Source of the DNA: Cavia porcellus
Taxonomy: Eukaryota; Chordata; Mammalia; Rodentia; Caviidae
Direction of reading: 5' to 3'
NCBI RefSeq assembly: GCF_034190915.1
Contig: NW_026947484.1
Span: 79,493,982 to 79,557,981, forward strand
DNA: 64,000 nt
Shown piece by piece: positions 57,733-64,000 of this stretch. Within the stretch, counting starts at the first letter, position 1. Every line of letters starts with the position of its first letter. A program made the translations under genes and the position numbers. Under the pieces are notes generated by a model. It was not told where the DNA came from and searched no databases. It worked only from the letters and a program-made list of their open reading frames with translations.

Positions 57733-57738
57733 ATATAT

Positions 57739-58780
57739 AGGCAAATATTCCAAAATTTGACACACTTTGGTCTAAGCACTTCACATAAAGGATACCTGTA
57801 ATTCTCCCAAAACTGATACATAGATGCAATACGATTTCAATCAAAATTTCGACAGATTGGTTAATGGAAATGGGTAAGCTAATAACAAACTTTTAAACCA
57901 CAAAAGGCTAAAAATAGTCAAGACACCTCTGCCTGTGAAGAACAAGGTCAGGGGACTTGCTCTACTTAATATAAAAGAGGATGGCATTGATATTGACAGA
58001 CAAACATAAAATGCTTGCACTGAAAATATCTAATGTAGGTAAAGTTTTAAGTATCAATTTTTATTAGAATAAATTACTTGATTCCTTGGTTTTTTAGAAT
58101 GGGTATTATTAATACCTGGGAAAGATGTGAATTATATTGTACTTGTACTAAAGTAAGAATGAGAGGTCCTATCAACAGAAAACTTGGAAGTATACCACGA
58201 ATATGTGAGTTATCACCATATGATTCAAATCAGGGAAAAATAAAATATTGAACATTCATTTTGTTTTACAAATAAATCAAATAAATTCATTTATTGAGAA
58301 AAAATATGGATTAATTTAAGGAAACAACCCACACACTCTTTGTGTATAATTTTAAAACAATCCACTAGGAGCTTCAGAAACATATGTAACATAAATTTAA
58401 AAGGCTGGATTTTTGACTTTAAAAAAAAGCTCCTCGTGGTTAACTGAAAAGTTTTTTAAATTACAATGTCAAAGACACTATCAAAGGAAGGATAGAACAT
58501 GTCTTTAAAAATATGAAGATTACTCAAGCTGAAAGTCATGTGGAAAAAATATTTAGAGGAAAAAATCCATAAATTACAGTGTTAAGAATATGTAGAACCA
58601 CACACAACATGCAATACATTCACCAATGCTAATAAAACCAGAAATATCTGAGTAAGAGTTATGGATATTTTCCACATTCTCATCAAGATACCGTACTGTT
58701 ATTTTGCAAGATGCTATTCTGGGGGAAAAGTGGAATAAAGGCACATGGATCCTTTTGCAAGGTGGAGAAGAACTCCAGAA
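57739..58780 (+). mobile_element. Old L1 ORF2 C-terminus and 3' UTR (L1ME-like)
   Basis: CCAAAACTGATACATAGATG, ATACGATTTCAATCAAAATT and GAACAAGGTCAGGGGACTTG repeat the ORF2 region already seen at 56890-57060, so this is a second element. The end (58680-58760: GTACTGTTATTTTGCAAGATG, TATTCTGGGGGAAAAGTGG, AAGGCACATGGATCC) fits an L1ME 3' UTR. Confidence 0.7.
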
Positions 58781-58784
58781 CCCT

Positions 58785-60197
58785 TATTTGTGGATACATC
58801 AGAGCTTCTCTCCTATGAATGTGAGCACTGAATCATTTTTACAACAAAGACACTTATCCAGGATATAAGAAACACCATGGTCACCTCTTTGCGTGGATTC
58901 TGAAATTTATCTGCTAATAGCTTTGTGGTGTGTGTGTGTGTGTGTGTGTGTGTGTTGGTGATATACAGAGGGAAATTACAAAAGCAGAAGAAAATGAAAT
59001 ATCTGTTAAATTGCTCATTTAAGAAAATTTGGGTGGCTTGCTTAAGTGTAATTTGTTTTAGACAAAGAAGTTTCAGCAGGTAAGCAAAATATAATGGGCT
59101 TAAACACAATCAAACGCAAAACAAAGGAGTCAAACTGATCCTGAAGGGGATTCGAGACTAGGGAACTTTTCATCATTTTGAAAGAACTAGCTATTCAAGG
59201 TAGACAGAACTGAAACATTTTTTGGTAAGATATAAGAAAATCATAACATACCTCTCTCCCTTTCTTTATCCTTATGTCTGGGCTCTAAAATTTTTCTGAC
59301 CCTTTCCAGGATGTTAGAAATCTTAGTGCTTTTTTTTTTTTTTTTTTTTTTTGTAGTTCTGTATTTCTTGTACCCTTACACTGTTTTGTTTTGTTCTGTT
59401 TTTTTCTCTTTTTCCTTTTAAATTAAAAAAGAAAGAAAGAAATTGTACCTTGGAAGAATTTATTTAGCTTGGGATTTTTATCCTTATTAAAAAGTGAGTA
59501 AAAGCAACATTATTACTAGCATTTTGATATAAATAACCTTAGCTAGAGACCATGCTCTGATGTGAAGAAAAGTATGAAGCAGTAACAGGAGGGGAGGGAT
59601 GAGTTTTCATGGGACAGAGGCAGAACATGGAAAGCAAGGGTCTTAAGAAAAGGCGAGATGGATATAGCTCAGCTCAGAGCCAGGCAGGCACGTCCGGATT
59701 AGGATTGTGGATGGACTGAGTTAGTGGTTGAACCAATCAGAACCTCATTTTTTCCAGCTGTTAATTGATCTATGGCTAATGGAGGACTTAGGAAAATAGT
59801 CTCTAAAAAAAGTTGTTCAACGTACTCATCTCTTACTACTTTGCGTATTAGCTTTTGGAGGCATTCTTAGGAATTTGAAGAAAATAAAAATATCATTTAA
59901 TTTTTCATTTTTCTTTATTTCGACTTCCCAACATTTTTATAGCTCTCTTCTGATGTAATATATTGATGTGCTGATAAGTGTATATCATTATATGAAATAA
60001 TACCTGAACAGTTTGTGGATGAATCAAGGACAAGGATCTCAAGCTCCAAGTCTACATTCTATTGAAAAATGTGTTTCTGCAAGGCCAAGAAAGGATCTAA
60101 TTTAATTTACTGAAAAGGAACATAGATACTTTTTCCCTGAGCAGCATTTTAAAAAAAATTTTTACCACAATGCACACTAACAAATATATTTTACCTT

Positions 60198-60263
<66 letters not shown>

Positions 60264-60370
60264 TATGCCCTGTATATGTGTATATATGAAATAAGAATTA
60301 TGGATTAAAACATTCTTTATTTGGTGTATCCTGAAATATTGATTCTACATTCTTTAATTTTTTTATTCCT
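58785..60370. other. Unique sequence with microsatellites and a half-L1-like 3' tail
   Basis: A (TG)n run lies at 58926-58955. 59332-59440 holds a T20 tract followed by GTAGTTCTGTATTTCTTGTA, CCCTTACACTG and CTTTTAAATTAAAAAAG, resembling the 3' end of the 1930-5077 element. A (CA)n(TA)n run lies at 60200-60266. Otherwise nothing recognised. Confidence 0.45.
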
Positions 60371-60374
60371 CTAA

Positions 60375-60470
60375 AGTCTCTCTCTCTCTCTCTCTCTCTC
60401 CCAGGAATCAAACTCAGGACCTTGTGCTTGCCAGGCAGATGCTGTGCCACTGAGCTACATCCCCAGCCCT
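60375..60470 (-). mobile_element. ID-family SINE with (TC)n tail
   Basis: (TC)12 at 60377-60400 replaces the usual T tract, then CCAGGAATCAAACTCAGGACC, CTTGTGCTTGCCAGGCAGAT and GAGCTACATCCCCAGCCCT. Confidence 0.9.
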
Positions 60471-60474
60471 CTTT

Positions 60475-60905
60475 ACTTTTTTAAAAAATGCTGGTTTTGG
60501 CCATTATATTAAATGTATGTTCCATATTTCAATAACCATCATTTCTAGGTTTTCCTTATTTTGATTTTCTGAATGACAGTTCCCCTCAGATTAGTTCTAA
60601 GTGCTTTTGATTTGATCTTCTTTTCTTTTCTGGGATCTGTGTCTCCAAATATAAATATGACGAGGATATTTGTTTTAAGTGGATGCATATTGAGAAATAT
60701 TGGTTAATTTATTTGCCACACAAAGTAATGCAATTGGGAAATCCTTTCACCATCTCATTCCTTGATCATTCAACTTCTTTTATTTTTCTCTCTTCCTTAT
60801 TTCCTCCAAAGACCTATTTTCAGTTGTTATTACATATAACAGGCTTCCCGAGTACCAAATATATACAAATATATTTAATGCACATTTTCTTTCAATAATT
60901 ACGTA
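60475..60905. other. No recognised gene or repeat
   Basis: AT-rich, unique-looking. Confidence 0.3.
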
Positions 60906-60909
60906 GAAT

Positions 60910-61055
60910 AATTTTTTATTCATCATGTTTTACCTAAAAGGAAACTAGAATTTAAAGAGGTAAAGTAATTCACCCAAAGTCAAAAATCTCTAAGAGCTAC
61001 TTTGTAGCAAAACTGACCCACAAACCTGTGTTTGGCTAACATCTCAATCACTGCA
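60910..61055 (+). repeat. MIR SINE fragment
   Basis: CTAAAAGGAAACTAGAATTT, AAAGAGGTAAAGTAATTCACC and CTGACCCACAAACCTGTG follow MIR. Confidence 0.65.
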
Positions 61056-61059
61056 AAGT

Positions 61060-61738
61060 TTTTCCTTGATGTTAACATAAAATTAAAATCATGGGGAAAA
61101 AAGAGAAAGAAAAGTTAGACCTGACAGTTTTAATTTACTAACTTTAGTAAAACATGTTTGCATGCTTCTGTTCATTTGTTGTTGTTGATAAACTTACATT
61201 TAACAATTATTATATGGAGCACATGTTGAACTTTTCAGAACATGTAAGTGCATACAGTCTCCCCAAAACAGCATTTATCTATTTAGAGTACTCCAGGGCT
61301 TATATGTGACTTAAGTAATTTTTCCCACAAAAATTCCTGGTTTTCTGTTGCCTTTGCAAAGAAACTTGGCATTCTAATTTATCTTTGCATCACAATATTT
61401 GCTTTCATTAACTCCCTCAAGTTGAAAAGAAAATGAAAATAAAATACTTTGCTTCATGACCTTTAGTTCTAAGCAGAGACCATTAGGGACAGTAAAATAA
61501 TTACTCTTAAAGCTGATTCTTACATTGGAAAACACTTTGCATGATGTTAAATAGGATTCACTTGTTTGAAGCGAGCGAGCACGTTAAACAGCAGTGCCTA
61601 TCACTTGGATGATGTTCCAGGAATAAAGAACAGAATATATTCACTCTCCTATTGAGCTGCTGAATTGGACTGAGATTTCGGGACACCTCTCAGTCTGCAG
61701 AAGACACTGGAGCTACAGCTGAAGCGGGTGTCCAGTGC
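61060..61738. other. No recognised gene or repeat
   Basis: Unique-looking, with a few CpGs near 61570-61725. No exon structure supported. Confidence 0.3.
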
Positions 61739-61739
61739 T

Positions 61740-61849
61740 TTTTTTTTTTTTTTTCTTCTTTTTTTTTTTTTGTACTTGGGAATCAAACTCATGACTTACA
61801 CTTGCCAGGCAGGTACTGTGCCTGCCGCTGAGCTACATCCCCAGCCCCC
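61740..61849 (-). mobile_element. ID-family SINE
   Basis: T-rich tail (61740-61771), GTACTTGGGAATCAAACTCATG, ACACTTGCCAGGCAGGTACTG and GAGCTACATCCCCAGCCCCC. Flanks CCAGTGCTTTT (61732-61742) and CCACTGCCTTTT (61849-61860) are a near-perfect target duplication. Confidence 0.92.
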
Positions 61850-62282
61850 CACTGCCTTTTTAAAATCAACAGCTCTGTTAAAATCAACTTGGCTCATTAT
61901 AGTATTAGCCAGCACTCTTTCCATTCACAAGGTTCTCAGCTCTGAAACCTGAGGAGAAATCTTAAACATCAAATTCTCCTTTCATCTGTTGATCCTCAGC
62001 GGATCTCCCTTACCACCCTGCTCTCACCCTATTCCCCACACCTCTCACCCTCGTGCTCCTCGTGTCACATTCTGGCATATCCACCTGGCATTCTCACACA
62101 CGGGCTTTCTACAATTCTTACTGCTTGTGTAGAGTGTAGAGGTAACATCATCACAATTGAAAGCACAGGTGTCACTGAGCCGCTGCAGGTGAATGTGATT
62201 TCTTCTCTATAGAGAAAAGCAGCACCAAGGGACTTCATTTCACCTCACTATTAAAGATTAATATCCAGTGTTTTCCTCTTAG

Positions 62283-62323
62283 GCCATGAAGGCAGCATGG
62301 GTGGAGACGGCCCCAGGCACCTG
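62283..62323 (+). other. Candidate short exon bounded by strong splice sites
   Basis: A pyrimidine-rich TGTTTTCCTCTTAG acceptor ends at 62282. The 41-base interval contains GCCATGAAGG, an ATG in fair Kozak context, and is followed by CTG|GTGAGT, a near-consensus donor. If translated it reads MKAAWVETAPGT. Its length is not a multiple of three. No flanking exons were identified, so it could belong to an unknown transcript, be a pseudo-exon, or be chance. Confidence 0.25.
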
Positions 62324-62329
62324 GTGAGT

Positions 62330-63690
62330 CATCCTCTGGGTAATGTCTTCCATAGTGTAAGGACTTCCTTAGGTTTTGATACTCTGTATCCAGCCTCTCT
62401 AACTCATTGGGCAGGTAAAGATTGTCTCAGTGTCCAAAAGATCTCCTATACAAAAACAAGAATAACCTAACTTTCTGAAGTGAATTATAAACTTCAGGCA
62501 TTCTTGGGTTAGGACATGAGATTCCATAGAACAGGATCCATGGTGCCAGATAAGTTAACATGTGCTTGTTAACCTCCTGGGAGAAGGAACCTGCCGGAGA
62601 ACCAGCTGTGCAACTTACATTTAAAGAGGGGAAAAGAGGAAGAGCTGGCAGGTGCAGGACAGGTGGCCCTCGAGAAATGGAAGACGAGGCTCTGTGTACT
62701 CAACAGAAGACAGGCTATATAGTAACTGAGTTTTGGGAAAGAGTCATTTATCTCCAAAAAGCAAATATTGTAAGCAACCTATGTTTTCAAGTTAGAATGT
62801 GGAAACCTGGAGAGAAAAGGGTCTTGGGGAAAGCTGAGCATTCATGAGAAAATAAGGTGGAGAAACTGGGATTTTGGGCTGTGATAAAAATAGGAGCTGG
62901 TATCATTTAAAGGACCCCAGGAGCCTGGCGACTGAAACAGTGTCTCAGGGCAGACCAGAATCTTCCCTAGAACCATAAAGAGTTTGCAATAGCAACTCAG
63001 GGGATGGGAGAAATACTAGGTGTTTAAATTGTACCCATCTTTTTGGAATATAGAAGAGCCAGTATTTTTTCTGTTAATTTATGGGAACAGGATATATTAC
63101 TATTGGTTTCTTATACTGCTAAAGCTAGTTATGAGGACACTTGTGTTTAGTGGTCAAAAACAACACTAGTTGATTGTTTTCCAGTTTTGTAGGTTTGAAG
63201 TTCCATCGGGTGTCTTTGGGATAAAATCAAGGTGTTGTCAGGGTTGCCTCTCTTCTGGATGCTCCATTGGAGAATCCGTGTCCTGGCCTCTGCCAGCCTG
63301 TAGAGACTGTTCACCTCATGGCTAGGGACCCCCTTTCTCCAGCAATGTCAGCATGGGTCTCCTGTTATTTCTCTAGCCTCACTCTTCTCATACAAACAAT
63401 TGTTATTTTGTTGAGTTCATTTAAGTATCACCCCTGCTTTGAGGTTAGATGATTAACAACTTTGCTTCTCCTTTGCATCAACTAACATATTCATAGGTTC
63501 CAGAAATTAGAACAAAGACATGTAGGGGAAGAGGACATGTTTCTCTCTATCCCAACAAGGAGATAACTGAAGGCCCTAGGACTCTGGTAGGTCGATAGGG
63601 AGCACAATCGAATTGGGGAAGGATTAAGTTGGTGCTCAATACCAGCTGCATGTATGATCCTGTGAAAAAAACCACCAGTATTCATGCTCC
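62330..63690. other. No recognised gene or repeat
   Basis: Unique-looking, slightly GC-richer than average. The 95-codon frame at 62560-62847 has no recognisable motif and lacks splice support. Confidence 0.3.
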
Positions 63691-63724
63691 ACCCTCAGGT
63701 ATTCTAGTTGAATAGTTCAGGATG

Positions 63725-63805
63725 GATTGCAAACTTGGTAGTGCTGAAAAGTGACCCAGACACTTTTACATGCAGGTAGGTTTAAGAACCACTGATTGAG
63801 GACAT
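63725..63805 (+). mobile_element. MER5A-like relic, 3' end
   Basis: CTGAAAAGTGACCCAGACAC, ACATGCAGGTAGG and GTTTAAGAACCACTGATTG fit the MER5A end ('...gtgctgatgct...tttgagaaccactg'). Confidence 0.5.
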
Positions 63806-63945
63806 GGGAGCTGATACCTTAACTGTAGGGGCTGAAGAAAGAAACCCAGGTCAGATCGGTACTAGAATCCTACATTCTTTTCTAATTTCTGTCAGTTACT
63901 TCTGTTATATTTACTACCCCCACTAGTTTCTTTTCCCTGCCACCC

Positions 63946-64000
63946 TATGGTACTGGGAATTGAATCTAGGGACATGCACTGAGCTACACCACCGGGATTT
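63946..64000 (-). mobile_element. ID-family SINE, cut by the window end
   Basis: TATGGTACTGGGAATTGAATC, CTAGGGACATGCACTGAGC and TACACCACCGGGATTT. The 5' end of the element lies at or beyond the window edge. Confidence 0.75.

Overview
This window looks like intergenic or deep-intronic DNA from a rodent nuclear genome. It is AT-rich and carries several generations of interspersed repeats. I see no multi-exon protein-coding gene, no bacterial operon, no CRISPR array and no functional tRNA or rRNA gene. The rodent assignment rests on about a dozen tRNA-derived ID-type SINEs plus B1-like (7SL-derived) SINEs. The youngest ID copies (1429-1533 minus, 42990-43100 plus) share a variant B-box region and a 3' tail reading roughly GATAAAAAGGAAAAAGAC. 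That points away from mouse and rat, and a castorimorph such as beaver is my tentative guess.

Layout. 1-1900: a ~0.7 kb unclassified repeat in minus orientation whose inverted partner lies at 20735-21370, then a MIR and a young ID SINE. 1930-5077: the most notable object, an apparently full-length, target-site-flanked 'half-L1' (HAL1-type) retrotransposon with 5' UTR, ORF1 and 3' UTR but no ORF2. ORF1 is broken by a single in-frame TGA. 5.1-12 kb: mostly unique sequence with a hAT relic, an old L1 3' end, an RPLP2 processed pseudogene and MIR/MER5-like relics. 12-15 kb: nested MaLR LTRs and an old L1 ORF2 remnant. 16-24 kb: ID pairs, a B1-like SINE and two copies of a large ancient repeat. 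24.4-26.6 kb: a heavily decayed ERVL/MaLR internal region. 27-31 kb: mostly unique. 31-38.5 kb: dense L1M fragments with nested LTRs and SINEs, plus a pogo/Tigger-like MITE (34839-35163). 38.5-51.9 kb: mostly unique with MIRs, a young ID SINE and a CpG-dense unique patch near 45 kb. 51.9-58.8 kb: degenerate L1s, one with an inverted reverse-transcriptase segment, and an intact-ended 307-bp solo LTR with a 6-bp target duplication (57426-57732). 58.8-64 kb: mostly unique with microsatellites, three ID SINEs and a short splice-site-bounded candidate exon (62283-62323).

Nothing here works as a pathway. The relationships are those of mobile elements inserting into one another. The half-L1 would have depended on an autonomous L1 for reverse transcription, as would the ID and B1 SINEs and the RPLP2 retrocopy. 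Coordinates of old repeats are approximate by tens of bases because they were drawn by eye.
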